Positions 10,791 to 20,565 of a stretch of 64,000 nucleotides of DNA are shown here, piece after piece. This stretch comes from Heliocidaris tuberculata (lineage: Eukaryota; Echinodermata; Echinoidea; Camarodonta; Echinometridae), in assembly GCA_025618425.1 (NCBI GenBank), contig CM046850.1, forward strand, positions 23,260,907 through 23,324,906. Reading direction: 5' to 3'. Position 1 is the first letter of the stretch; the number at the start of each line of letters is the position of its first letter. The notes under the pieces were generated by a model. That model did no database searches. It was not told where the DNA came from and was given only the letters and a program-made list of their open reading frames with translations. The translations under genes and the position numbers were made by a program.

Positions 10791-11727
10791 GGTAATTGAG
10801 TGACCTGGTTGGAACAGGAGACTATTGTTGTAGTAAAATTGAAGTAAATTGTCAAATTACTTTCTCGACATTCGAGTAAATCTATAAGAATCAAAAGAAT
10901 AATATATTTTACAAGAACAAATTAAAAGTAATTTTCAGATGAAAAACTGCTTCATTCTTCCAAAAGATCTTACGACTTTATTATTAATGTTAACGGCATG
11001 CAGTCATTTGGAAAAAGAAAAATGGGACAATATATTACTAATGACGTTTAAAAAAAACACATATTAGATGAAATGGCATAACATAATGTAAGCTTTACTT
11101 CACTGCCATTCAACAACATATAATTATGGGGATATCACCAGTAATGACAACTAAGGGTAGCGAAAATTGTTGGTAAAGTCTGATTTCATAGTCTATATTT
11201 GTCAAAAATTGAAAAGGCTATTCAAATTTCAAAATAGTATTTTACACATAGGTCGACATTATACTGATTCAGAATATCTCATAATACATTAGCTATTCCG
11301 AGAAGAAAAAAAAATCGATATAAGATGATTTTCTTTTAGTCAAATATATTTTTTAAAAGTAATGTTTGCAGATTGGTCTATTGTGCTTGTTAAATGCTTA
11401 ATAAAGAAAACAACACATTATCCTATGTTACTTGAAACTCACCATTCAACAAGGCAACATCGGAGAGCTGTTATACAGCGCTGTAATAATACTATTCCGT
11501 GCTTGTGTAGCGCATATCTATAGGCGTACGAGGCTAAGGGACTGGGGGGGGGGGGGGTGTGCAGCCCTCCTGAGGATTTTGAAAGTGGTGAAATTCGGGC
11601 AATCCCTACCTCATATCCGGGGCAGCGATGAGCCCGAGTATTCTCATATTCAAGCAGGAAGGTGGCCCAAAATATTCAGATTTAGATTCAGATTTATTGA
11701 CTTTTTTCAGTCATATTAACAAAATAT
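10791..11727. other. B-side of the segmental duplication; no gene
   Basis: 11190-11480 aligns with 3345-3640 in the A block. A G tract (11543-11556) marks a partial G/C-tract element that is not in A. Confidence 0.55.
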
Positions 11728-11882
11728 ACAAATATACCAAGCTGCGAGAAAGTATAGTTGAAATTATTTATCTGAGGAGGGACTGGCATAGTACTATTTT
11801 TTAAAAATAGTTACTACTGCCAGTCCCTCCGAAGATATATAATTTCCACTATACTTTCGAACTAAATGCTTGGTATATTTGT
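11728..11882. mobile_element. Hairpin MITE (~155 bp)
   Basis: Near-complete palindrome. ACAAATATACCAAGC at the left is mirrored by GCTTGGTATATTTGT; the middle arms are GAGGGACTGGCA and TGCCAGTCCCTC around a short A/T loop. Confidence 0.7.
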
Positions 11883-11924
11883 TTTATAGCTCTTCTTTAC
11901 AACTAATTCAAAATAATCCTCTCC

Positions 11925-12138
11925 TCATTTGTTTTTTGCAGCAATGTAGAATCTCGCCAAAACGTAGTCCGAATCTTGATTTGAAAGTTCCTCAAAAGTG
12001 ACGTTAGCAGAATTCACAAAAAACAACCAAACCAAACTTGATCACTTTCTTCGTATTTGAACTGTCAGTGGAAGCAATAAAATCGTCGATATCTGCCCCT
12101 TGTAAGAGGTCAAAGCGAACTTCCTCCGAGGCCGCCAT
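11925..12138 (-). pseudogene. N-terminal remnant of a Crypton-derived (KIAA1958/QRICH1-like) protein
   Basis: An ATG at 12138 in good context opens MAASEEVRFDLLQGADIDDF, then FIASTDSSNTKKVIKFGL and a stop after FCEFC. In another frame it continues as FEELSNQDSDYVLARFYIAA and stops at 11925. The order F-I-x5-NTKK, then E-L-D-x-YVLARFY is the usual start of tyrosine-recombinase-derived Crypton proteins and their host relatives, where the text normally runs on into an R-K-D-G-x-Y segment. Here one frameshift and loss of the catalytic part leave about 65 residues next to a hairpin MITE. It lies inside the ~1.3 kb that interrupts the B block relative to A. The family call is by motif memory only. 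Confidence 0.4.
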
Positions 12139-12734
12139 GTTTGTTTACATATCCGATCCGAACCGATTAGCTACCAGCTGATCTGCATCGAGCGCTATAT
12201 AGCGCGGGGCTAAAGTACCGGTGACTTGCGCCGATACTGCAGGCGGCAAGGTTATGAACAGTCCGTATAAGGACTCGCTTAGCGGGGTCGTCTGTGCGTT
12301 CAAATTTGACACAAATTTTGTCAATGAACAGTGAGCATGCGCAGTAGTGCCTTGGAAGAAAATATTAAATAGAGCATGCGCAGGTCTGCCCAGGAAAAAA
12401 TAGTTAAAGCTATTCGGAGCTCTGGCAGAGATTTGTTTTTCCTAGTGAAATTATATTTTATCACGTGAGCACCAATTGACCAATCATGTATTCAGAATAC
12501 TCATGAATATTCATAGAAGGGATATAATACACCAATATAACAATGTTTTTCCATAGATATGGGTACATAATTAAATATCAATAAGTAAGGTATATGATGC
12601 ACAAATATTGCCCGTACACCTATGCGCATATCAAATTATGATCGTCTCTAGCGCGCTTCCAAAGAGCCTTTTGGAGCTTTAGCTCCGGCAACCGTTACCA
12701 ACGCACACTAATGCATTTCAAGGAATAATCCTAC
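12139..12734. other. Spacer; nothing recognised
   Basis: Less AT-rich at 12150-12380 (including GAGCGCTATATAGCGCG) but without a coding frame or known repeat. It is part of the insertion relative to the A block. Confidence 0.4.
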
Positions 12735-12812
12735 CTAGTACCCATTTACCTCACCTGGGTCGAGTGTGGCAAAATTTGATGTAGATTAATGCCTTGCCAA
12801 AGGCTTTAGTGC
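12735..12812 (-). mobile_element. tRNA-SINE fragment (3' body)
   Basis: On the minus strand this carries the body of the SINE at 42712-42960 (CACACTCGACCCAGGTG, then AAATGGGTACTAGG). The tRNA head is missing. Confidence 0.5.
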
Positions 12813-12814
12813 TG

Positions 12815-13375
12815 TACCTGCAATCATATCCTTGAGACACGCAACAAGGCATACAAAGACAGTGCCTTCTCTGTCTCATAATACTCCAGTAAAGTGGTGT
12901 TTTACATTTTCAAGTTTGCTGTATCCGATTCACTACACATTCAGAATCAGGATTTTGGCCAAACTTCAAAACACCTTTTCAAACCCATGCGCATAATGTT
13001 ATCAAAGAAAGGTATACAAGGAACTGAAAGATAATTGGGGGTTAATCATATTATGCACGTACAAGAGAATCATTGATCTTCACATAATTCCATATCATAT
13101 ATCCATTAAACCAGAAAGATCAATTGTTGTAATTATTCCTTTATTCCTTCATTTCAGTAGTATCGAGTAAATATACAAATTTGCGCATGTGCAATTACAA
13201 AAGTGACAAGGAGGTGAACATAATATTCGGGTTCAAGGCAGTTTTGTACAAACATGACAATAATATATATATAAAACCGATGAAGAGAATGCAATAATGA
13301 GACAGAAATTGACTATACTTGAAAAGAAAACGACTGCTATGTTTTGCTTGTTCCAACGTAATCTACCTGTAATAA
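12815..13375. other. B-side of the segmental duplication, continued
   Basis: Aligns with 3650-4220 (for example TATCCGATTCACTACACATT against TATCCGATTCAGTACACATT). No gene. Confidence 0.6.
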
Positions 13376-13559
13376 CAATAATATGTTACATTTATTAAGC
13401 GCATATACCGTGAATACTTCAATCCGCTTTACAATGTTATTTATTATTACACTGTTGGGTAAAAACAGTCAGTGGAGAAGACAGTATTCTAGGCATATTA
13501 CCATATTCAAAAGAATTGGGTAGGGGTTATCGAAGTTCTATCATAATAATTTAGATCAG

Positions 13560-13975
13560 GTAGCGACAACCTGCAGAGCACTTAGGGTGGGGCTGTTAAT
13601 GATAGTAATGATAATAACAATAATAACAACCTTTTTTGAATGGATAAATAGCGCCTTTCCAATTAAGTAACAGATCAAAGCTAACTGATAAAAGCTCTGT
13701 ACAGTATTTTGGTCAATGGATTCATTTACGATTATGCACTTTATAGTGCTCATTCTCCACTCCACTTAGGAGCATTCCAACTTGGCAACCATTTCAGAGG
13801 CGCACATGCATATTCCAGCCACATGCATTCGCATCCTACCCATTTCACACCTGGGTGGAGAAGAGCAATGTAGATAAAATGCCTTGTTCAAGGACATAAA
13901 TGCCATGTTGGCGTTCGAACCCTTTGCATCCCCAGCCTAGTGATTAAATTAACCACACGACTACGGCACCTTTAT
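13560..13975 (-). mobile_element. tRNA-derived SINE
   Basis: On the minus strand: GGTGCCGTAGTCGTGTGGTT (tRNA-like head with A box), GGGTTCGAACGCC (B box), then the body with CTCCACCCAGGTGTGAAATG, and a tail rich in ATT units near 13610. It shares head and body layout with 42712-42960. Confidence 0.6.
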
Positions 13976-13984
13976 ACAAAAAAG

Positions 13985-14190
13985 GTGTTAGATTGGGGGG
14001 TCGAACTTTACAATGCGTCTGGCTGGAGCTACCTTTGGAGGTAGCCCAGGTGCACCCCTCCGTCTATCAATTCATGGATACGCCACCGACACCTCCGCTT
14101 TGAATACAGTGTTGATCGAATGCTCTCCCTAGGTTTTTGTCGGACCCAGTGGGGATGATGAAGTGTGCGCATTTTTATCGCCTTAAAAAA
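13985..14190. other. B-side of the segmental duplication, distal end
   Basis: Matches 4835-5010 (AGCCCAGGTGCACCCCTCCG, ACGCCACCGACACCTC). Beyond about 14230 no A-block match was seen. Confidence 0.55.
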
Positions 14191-14757
14191 CCCCACCAAA
14201 ACCAGTCCCTTATTATAGAACGCGAATAACATGTTTTTCCTCTTTTTCTTTTTTGACGAATTCTATTTTAAGACACAATCTGGGTTCTACACAGGGTAAA
14301 TAGTGGCGGATACAGGATACAAGTACCCCGTTTATTCAAAGCAATCGCGGTGTAATTACTTTCATCTGCGGTGATCTGCAAATATGCTGGTACTTATATT
14401 AACTGAATCCTATACACAGATCCATGTAATTGATATGCTATTTCAACCTGATATTCCTAAACACCTTTGACGATTTATACGTTCGAGAGATGACCTACCA
14501 AATAGAGTTGCGTTTTATTACCCGTTCACACGTGTAAAACTAAAAGAAAAATAAAATTATTGCCAATATGAAGGACAAAATGTGATTTATTTAGCCTTTA
14601 AATAATTCCTGTCCCGAAAGTGTTAAACAACTTGTGTATGCATCAACAGCCTCCACAAGCTTCATTGGCGCTGATAATTGACGCAATCCAAATGACGCCC
14701 TGTATGCAAAAGGGCCTAGCATGAAATCTTGCGTGCGCTTTTCTATTTTCTGGAAAA
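14191..14757. other. Spacer with MITE fragments
   Basis: 14530-14626 is the right half of the element at 7270-7686. 14645-14715 carries a piece of MITE family 3 (AATGACGCCCTGTATGC). No gene. Confidence 0.5.
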
Positions 14758-14808
14758 TTGCTAGAAACACTTGAATTCAAGAAAATTGCTAGAAACACTT
14801 GAATTCAA
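14753..14808. repeat. Perfect 28-bp tandem duplication
   Basis: The 28-bp unit starting GAAAATTGCTAGAAACAC occurs twice head to tail (14753-14780 and 14781-14808). Confidence 0.9.
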
Positions 14809-14957
14809 GAAAATTATACAGTTTGTGAACAATGAATAACACCCAGATCAGTGTTAAATCCGCTGCTCGGACAATACGGTTCCTCCCCCAAAATGAAAGT
14901 AACTCTCTGCAGCAGAGGAGAAGAAATTCAATTTTGTAGGAGCCACTTAAGAGATCA

Positions 14958-15340
14958 AAGAGATTTAGGGAGGAATCCACTCCAAGGTATTGATTTAATT
15001 ACTCTTTTGAGAGTGGATTCCTCTATCTTGAGCATAAATTTCTCCTCCAAACTCCGTTTTAGAGTTAAATCCGCTCCAAAGTACAGGTTAAATTACTCTT
15101 TTGAGAGTGGATTCCTCTATCTTGAGCATGAATTTCTACTTAAAACTCCGTTTTAGAGTTGAATCCACTCCAAAATATTGATTAAATTACTCTTTTGAGA
15201 GTGGATTCCTCTGTCTTGAGCATGAATTTCTAACTTCGTTTTTGAGTTGAATCCACTCCAGAATTATAGAGGAATCCACTACAAAGTAGTAGTTGAATTA
15301 CTCTTTTGAGAGTGAATTTCTACTCCAAATAAAGTGAGCC
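14958..15340. repeat. Minisatellite, ~94-bp unit, about four copies
   Basis: ACTCTTTTGAGAGTGGATTC recurs at 15001, 15095, 15189 and 15300 (last copy variant), with GAATCCACTCCAAA between. GAGTGGATTC and GAATCCACTC are inverse, so each unit can form a hairpin. The ORF across it is an artefact of the repeat. Confidence 0.85.
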
Positions 15341-15797
15341 CTGATAAGACTCCCCAAAAGTGGATTTCTGCTCCTGTACATTAATATACCGATAGCCTTT
15401 ATTGTATGGGGGGGGGGGGGGGTGAGTTTTTAGATTGAATGATTGATTCAAGAGGGGTTTTTTTCTGTCTGCGGAAAAAGTATCCATTTATTACGTGAAA
15501 AGCAAATAAAAAGAGTTGCCATGTTTACCTTTTTTATAAGCTTTCTGACAGTGGCTGAAAATAATGTTAAAACTAAATTATCTATGGCTTGTGCTAAATA
15601 ACAGACAGGAAACCCATACACACAAACGAGACCGACATGTAAACAGACCGAACAAAAAAAAAAACTAAAAAAAACTAGCATTACAACTAGTGGAATTAGA
15701 GTATGGGTCGGTATAGAATCAATGTCGGGTCGGTATAGAATCCATGTCGAGTCGGTTTGGCGGTGTGGCTTATACTCTGCAGTCACATCGCCAAACC

Positions 15798-16194
15798 CAG
15801 TGGCGGATTTAGGGGGGGGGGCAATCCCGGCCCGTGCCCCCCCCCCTTTTGAGAGAAAACAATGCATTGTGCCCCTCCTATTTGCGAATGTGCCCCCCCC
15901 CCCTTTTCGACCAGAAAACCTTTTTTTTTTTTGTTGCTTGTCAGAGAATTATGGAGGGGAACTGGACCCCATAATCCCCCCCCCCCCACTGAGCAACTTT
16001 TGGAGGGCTGGCGAAATATTTTTTTTGGGGTCGCCACCCCCCCCCCCCCCCCCCCCCCACTGACCGACTTTTGGAGGGCTGGCGAGACCCAAAAAAAAAG
16101 GGTCTCCCTCCAAGCAGTTTCCCAAAGTTGACAATCCTGCATTTGTGTTTGTGTGCCCCCCCCCCCCTTATACGAAATCCTGGATCCGCCCCTG
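15798..16194. mobile_element. hAT-like G/C-tract element with 8-bp target duplication
   Basis: CAGTGGCGGATTTAGG to GGATCCGCCCCTG, flanked by an exact 8-bp GCCAAACC (15790-15797 and 16195-16202). The interior is a patchwork of C and G runs and no transposase. The duplication length and CAG...CTG ends fit hAT. Confidence 0.8.
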
Positions 16195-16350
16195 GCCAAA
16201 CCGACTCCAAATGAATAATTGAATGAATGAATGAATTTATTACCATATCTGAAACAATATATGAAACACATTTACAAGGTATTTACAAATGTGAATGGTA
16301 ATGGGAGGAAACGAAATAGCTGAAATAGCTAATGAGTCAATAAATTATCT

Positions 16351-17067
16351 ATGAATACAACCAAAACAAATTATGTTATATTTAGATCAAGGAACAAGAG
16401 AGTGCCCAATGACTTATCGCATATTGTTATTGATAATCTTGTCATTTCTAAGTTGAAGAGTATAAAATTTCTTGGAGTTACAATCAATGAGTCTTTAGAC
16501 TGGAGTATACACATTTCAGAAATTTCTAAAACACTCTCTAAATATGTTGGTATCCTATATAAATTGAAATTCATACTACCCAGTAATGTTTTGTATATTC
16601 TTTACAATAGCCTTGTCTTGCCACATTTAAACTACTGCAACTATATTTGGGGTAATACTTATAAATCACATCTCAATAAATTATGTATTTTACAGAAAAG
16701 GTCTCTTCGTATAATTACAAAGTCACAAATGCAATGTGCAAGTAAACCCCTTTTTAAAAAGAAGCAAATTTTGCCTGTACATGAGTTAATTACATTCAAT
16801 ACTCTAATTTTTATGTACTCTGTAAGACATAACATTTTTCCGGAAAAGTATTGTAGTATGTTTACCCAAAATTTCAATATTCATTCATATGTAACTCGTC
16901 AAAAAGATAATTTTCATCAACCAAAAGTAAGACTTACTTCCTCACTAAATTCACTAACAGTTACCGGTATAAAAAAGTGGAATCAGTTACCAACTATTCT
17001 AAAACAATGCACGACATTATCCTCTTTTAAGAAACTTTGCAGAAATTATTTAATTGATAATTTATAG
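16351..17067 (+). CDS. 5'-truncated LINE: C-terminal part of the reverse transcriptase ORF
   Basis: A 238-codon ORF, open to a normal stop, with the layout of the post-catalytic part of CR1/Jockey-group LINE polyproteins: KFLGVTINESLDW, then VLPHLNYCNYIWG, ILQKRSLRII, and near the end IKKWNQLPTI with a short basic terminus. The palm motif (YADD) and endonuclease are missing. The ATG is internal to the original ORF, so this is a transposon fragment. The 3' UTR runs through a (GT)n tract to a TTGAA tandem tail near 17355-17390. The lack of stops suggests a fairly recent insertion. Confidence 0.75.
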   Translation: MNTTKTNYVIFRSRNKRVPNDLSHIVIDNLVISKLKSIKFLGVTINESLDWSIHISEISKTLSKYVGILYKLKFILPSNVLYILYNSLVLPHLNYCNYIWGNTYKSHLNKLCILQKRSLRIITKSQMQCASKPLFKKKQILPVHELITFNTLIFMYSVRHNIFPEKYCSMFTQNFNIHSYVTRQKDNFHQPKVRLTSSLNSLTVTGIKKWNQLPTILKQCTTLSSFKKLCRNYLIDNL

Positions 17068-17077
17068 AAATCTCAGG

Positions 17078-17132
<55 letters not shown>
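17078..17132. repeat. (GT)n microsatellite
   Basis: An almost pure GT tract inside the 3' UTR of the LINE fragment. Confidence 0.95.
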
Positions 17133-17136
<4 letters not shown>

Positions 17137-17399
17137 AATGCAATACTTCTATCTTTGCTTGTCTGTGTATGTAGTGAATGTGTTGTTTTATTTATTGGAT
17201 TTTAAGAAATTATGTTTATTTTCATTACAATTTTGAGGGCCATGCTTTATAAGCATCTTGCTTTTTGTGGTCCTAACCATATTTTGCTCTATTGTAGATT
17301 TTGAACTATTGATATGTATATTTCTTTTGTAAATATGTTTGCTTTTATGGTTGAATAAAATTGAATTGAATTGAATTGAATTGAATGAATATGTGGTTC

Positions 17400-18499
17400 T
17401 CTGACAAATTACGTAAATGTGATATAAGTAAAGACTACTTAAAACACGTAAGAACTTCTTAAAAATACAAATACTCTAACAAATAAGGTCTTACAATAAT
17501 CAGTAAAAAAAAAAATGTTAATATTGGCAAGAAGAGTATGTATATACACACACGCAAAAATCTGTTCATTGCGTACAAACGAAATACCTGTATCTATAAA
17601 ACTACAGGATAGGACTAGATTCACAAATACCGGGGGGGGGGGGGAACAAAAGAAAACAAAACAAATGCATATACTGAGATACATCACTCTAGATATTCCG
17701 TTAGCATCATTTCTCTTAACTTCCTAATCGACCGATTCTTAGCCATTCAAGGTAAGGTAATTTTTTATTTGGTCTGTTGTCGGGTCGGTCTGCTCGGTGG
17801 GACGGGGTATAAGTTATATGAAAAGCTAAGTAGTGTCAAGAATTAGTACAGTGTTCTCCTTTTGTTTGACTAAACACGAAATGATCCTACTGATTATGAC
17901 ATGAATTGATGTGATTGAAATACAGGCATAAGTTTATTAAATACATACTACAACAACTACACTGTACTCGCATTTTACAGTAATTTTTCATATACAGTAC
18001 AACTGTACAAGCAGTTTGGGATTGGGGGGGGGGGGGCAAACATTCAAGGGGGCTCACCTTTCAAGGGCTCATGTCTTCTCACCCCTAAAAAAACACACAC
18101 GCTTTCCCACCCTCTCACAACAATACAGATCCTACTGATAAATCAAAATTTTACTCAAAAATTCTCTGACAAGCATTTTTGGGGTGTATTTTTACTGGAA
18201 AATTCTCTGACAAGCAAAAAAAACAAAAACACCAGAATTATGCTAAAATTCTGCTAAATTTTGTCAAATTATGCTAAAGCGGTCGAAATTCTGCCAGAAA
18301 GCAGAATTCTGCCAACTCTGGCAACCTTGCGTCTAATACAAAACCTCCACTACGTTAAAGTTTAAAGTTTGAATGCTTTATCCGTCTTCAGTGATTTCCA
18401 TGAATACGAAAAATGAATACAAAGGCTTACAATTACGTAATAAAGCAATCAAGCTTTTAATATACACACGATTTTTACTCCTTTACTACTGATTTTTTT
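17400..18499. other. Spacer; no gene
   Basis: Contains G tracts (17632-17643 and 18025-18037) with flanks like the G/C-tract elements, and CTCTGACAAGCA repeated twice near 18160-18215. No coding signal was found. Confidence 0.5.
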
Positions 18500-18630
18500 T
18501 TTTTTTTTTTACGGGGGGGGGGGGGGCTTTTTGGGGGGCGAAAATGCATTTTGCCCCCCCCCCCACTTTTTCGTTTGGGGGGCGACCGCCCCCTGCCCCC
18601 CCCCCCCACTTCCGGCGCCTATGACTGTAT
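18500..18630. mobile_element. G/C-tract element fragment
   Basis: T run, G run, then alternating C and G runs around GCGAAAATGCATTTTGCC. It resembles the interior of the hAT-like MITEs; the ends were not defined. Confidence 0.45.
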
Positions 18631-18981
18631 AACCATCTGTTTTTCACCTTCATTTGCACCTTTTATCTTCATAATATTCCTGATAAACTAATTAAATTAC
18701 TGAATTAAGATATCAGAGCCTAGAGACATAATACATGTTATCAAAATGGTCAAGAATTCAATCATTCCTTTGTTGTTGTTTTTTCAAACATTACGTTTTA
18801 TAATCACAATAAGTTGTTATAGAAAGTGTTTTCACTATTTTTGGAATCAAAAGATCAACATATCGGAGTTTATCGAATTCAAATATGGACTCAATGACAA
18901 TTGATTCCACCAATATTGTTTCAATAATATTTGTGGAATCACTTAAAAGCGCCACCCGCTTATATTCGCCCCTCCCCTTAC

Positions 18982-19112
18982 TAACAGAGGCGTCGGAACG
19001 TCGGGCTAGGACAATCATGACAATGGATTGGAGGGGGGGGGGCATATTTTGTCTGGCGGACAAAAGATGCCCCCAATCCATTGTCCGAGCCCGACGTTCT
19101 GACGCCTCTGCT
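18982..19112. mobile_element. Hairpin MITE (~131 bp)
   Basis: CAGAGGCGTCGGAACGTCGG is mirrored by CCGACGTTCTGACGCCTCTG, and CAATGGATTG by CAATCCATTG. A relative is at 19236-19325. Confidence 0.7.
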
Positions 19113-19235
19113 TACTAAAGACAGCATTGTCCTCTGAGTGAACAGATGGATGTATTACGGATAGGCCTAAAGTAATAAATAAATTAATAAAATATATAAA
19201 ATGAAGCTTTTCATATGTGTAATAGGCGTAATTCG

Positions 19236-19325
19236 TGCAGTGGTGGCGGAAGTGGGGGCCTTTTGTTTAGCGGAGAAAAGGTCCCCCACTTCCATTGTCC
19301 GAGCCCAACGTTCCGCCGCCTCTGA
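19236..19325. mobile_element. Relative of the 18982-19112 hairpin MITE
   Basis: GGAAGTGGGGGCC is mirrored by GGTCCCCCACTTCC, followed by the same CATTGTCCGAGCCCAACGTT end. Confidence 0.55.
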
Positions 19326-19857
19326 ATTCATGTCATTTACAAGCAGCAGCATCTTTGTACGATTCTGTGTAAGATGTATTTGCTCTATTTCCTCTATATA
19401 TGAATGGCATAGGCGTAGCCAGAGGGCACAAGGGGGCCATTCCCCTGTTCGTCCGCTAAAAAGAAATAGAGAAAGAGAGAAAAAAGAAAGGGAGAAAAGG
19501 AAGAAACACTTTGTTCCTTAATGATAATGTGCCCCAAATCGGAAGGGTAAAGTGCAACAGAAATTGAAATTTTAGGGTTTAACACGCAAACTTTTGTAAA
19601 GCTCGGTCGCTTTGCTCCTTCGCACATGTTGCTTCGAGATTTCGTAATTTCCTGCCCAAATAATAAAACCTACCGGTAGTTTACAAATAGCGTTTTAATA
19701 GGGTTCAAATTTGAAAATATAATTCTGGTTTAAAGTGTACAAAATAGCATTTTCAAAGGTTTCACATTTTATCGCGAGTAGAAAATAATGACAAATGTTT
19801 GGGTTCGTTGTGGTCCGCTTAATTCACTATAGTGTGAATAAGCCTTTACAAAGGCCA
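19326..19857. other. 3' flank of receptor copy C; no gene
   Basis: Includes a half element starting ATAGGCGTAGCCAG (near 19409). This may hold the 3' UTR of copy C, but no AATAAA near the stop stands out. Confidence 0.4.
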
Positions 19858-20097
19858 CTACACAGAACTAGTCTTGGTCTTCTTGCTTTTGTCGGAGCTT
19901 CCACTGCTGCTACTGGATCCTGCTGACTTGACTTTCTTTCTCCACATCTTCCTCACCCTGGCATTAACGCCGAACGAGAGGAAAACCGAGATGCCTTGGA
20001 GGGCATTGGCCGTTATGAAGAGGTACCAGAGGGCGGACGTTGTACCCAGGGCGGCTATCAATCCAAACAGCCAGCTGAATCCCATTAGACAAGATAT
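19858..20097 (-). CDS. Family-B 7TM receptor copy C, last exon: TM6-TM7 and cytoplasmic tail
   Basis: Entered in phase 0 from an acceptor at 20098-20099, it joins ...LTEILIYFK of the previous exon to ISCLMGFSWLFGLIAALG. This gives TM6, then TM7 (LWYLFITANALQGISVFLSF) and a short tail that is basic and then rich in Ser/Lys, with stop at 19858-19860. The M-G-x-x-WLF motif and the N-x-LQG-x-x-x-F motif are conserved family-B TM6/TM7 features. Neither A nor B shows this exon in the window. Confidence 0.85.
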   Translation of the reverse strand: MSCLMGFSWLFGLIAALGTTSALWYLFITANALQGISVFLSFGVNARVRKMWRKKVKSAGSSSSSGSSDKSKKTKTSSV

Positions 20098-20334
20098 CTA
20101 GAAATGGAGAAAAGGAGGAGGAAAAGAAGAAGAAAATGAAGAAAAAAAATGGAGAAGAAAAATACGACAATTAAAATGTAGGCGCGTGTTTTATTATTAT
20201 GTTGTGTCGTATGCTGATTCTATATTTTTACTTCTTTAATTATTAATCAATCGACAGCCCAGGATGATGACATGAGGGCACAAAATTATCGGAATATCAT
20301 GTATGGAATTTTTTTCATTTAGAAACATGATAAT

Positions 20335-20511
20335 CATGGGCTGCGGAACCAGGGGGGGGGGGGCTGGGGGCTGCAGCCCCCCTCACACTTTTTTGAGTAG
20401 ACACGTCCAAAAAAAAAAAAAATCTCGGAAAAAAAAAGACTCGAAAATTGTCATTAATGAGTGAAAGCAGATCAGCCCCCTTTCAAAAATGCTCCGCGGC
20501 CCCTGATAAGT
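20335..20511. mobile_element. G/C-tract element in the last intron of copy C
   Basis: CATGGGCTGCGGAACC is mirrored by GCTCCGCGGCCCCTG, with G and C runs inside. Confidence 0.5.
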
Positions 20512-20565
20512 GTAAGCCTAACCTAAGACCCGATTTCATCCATGACCCTAATTATAGTCTTTTAC

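Noticed and set aside
14851..15156. 101-codon ORF
   Set aside because: Lies entirely in the 94-bp minisatellite; the repeating peptide reflects the DNA repeat.
15722..16271. Several overlapping ORFs with Pro or Gly runs on both strands
   Set aside because: They cross homopolymer C/G tracts of a hAT-like MITE with a defined target duplication.
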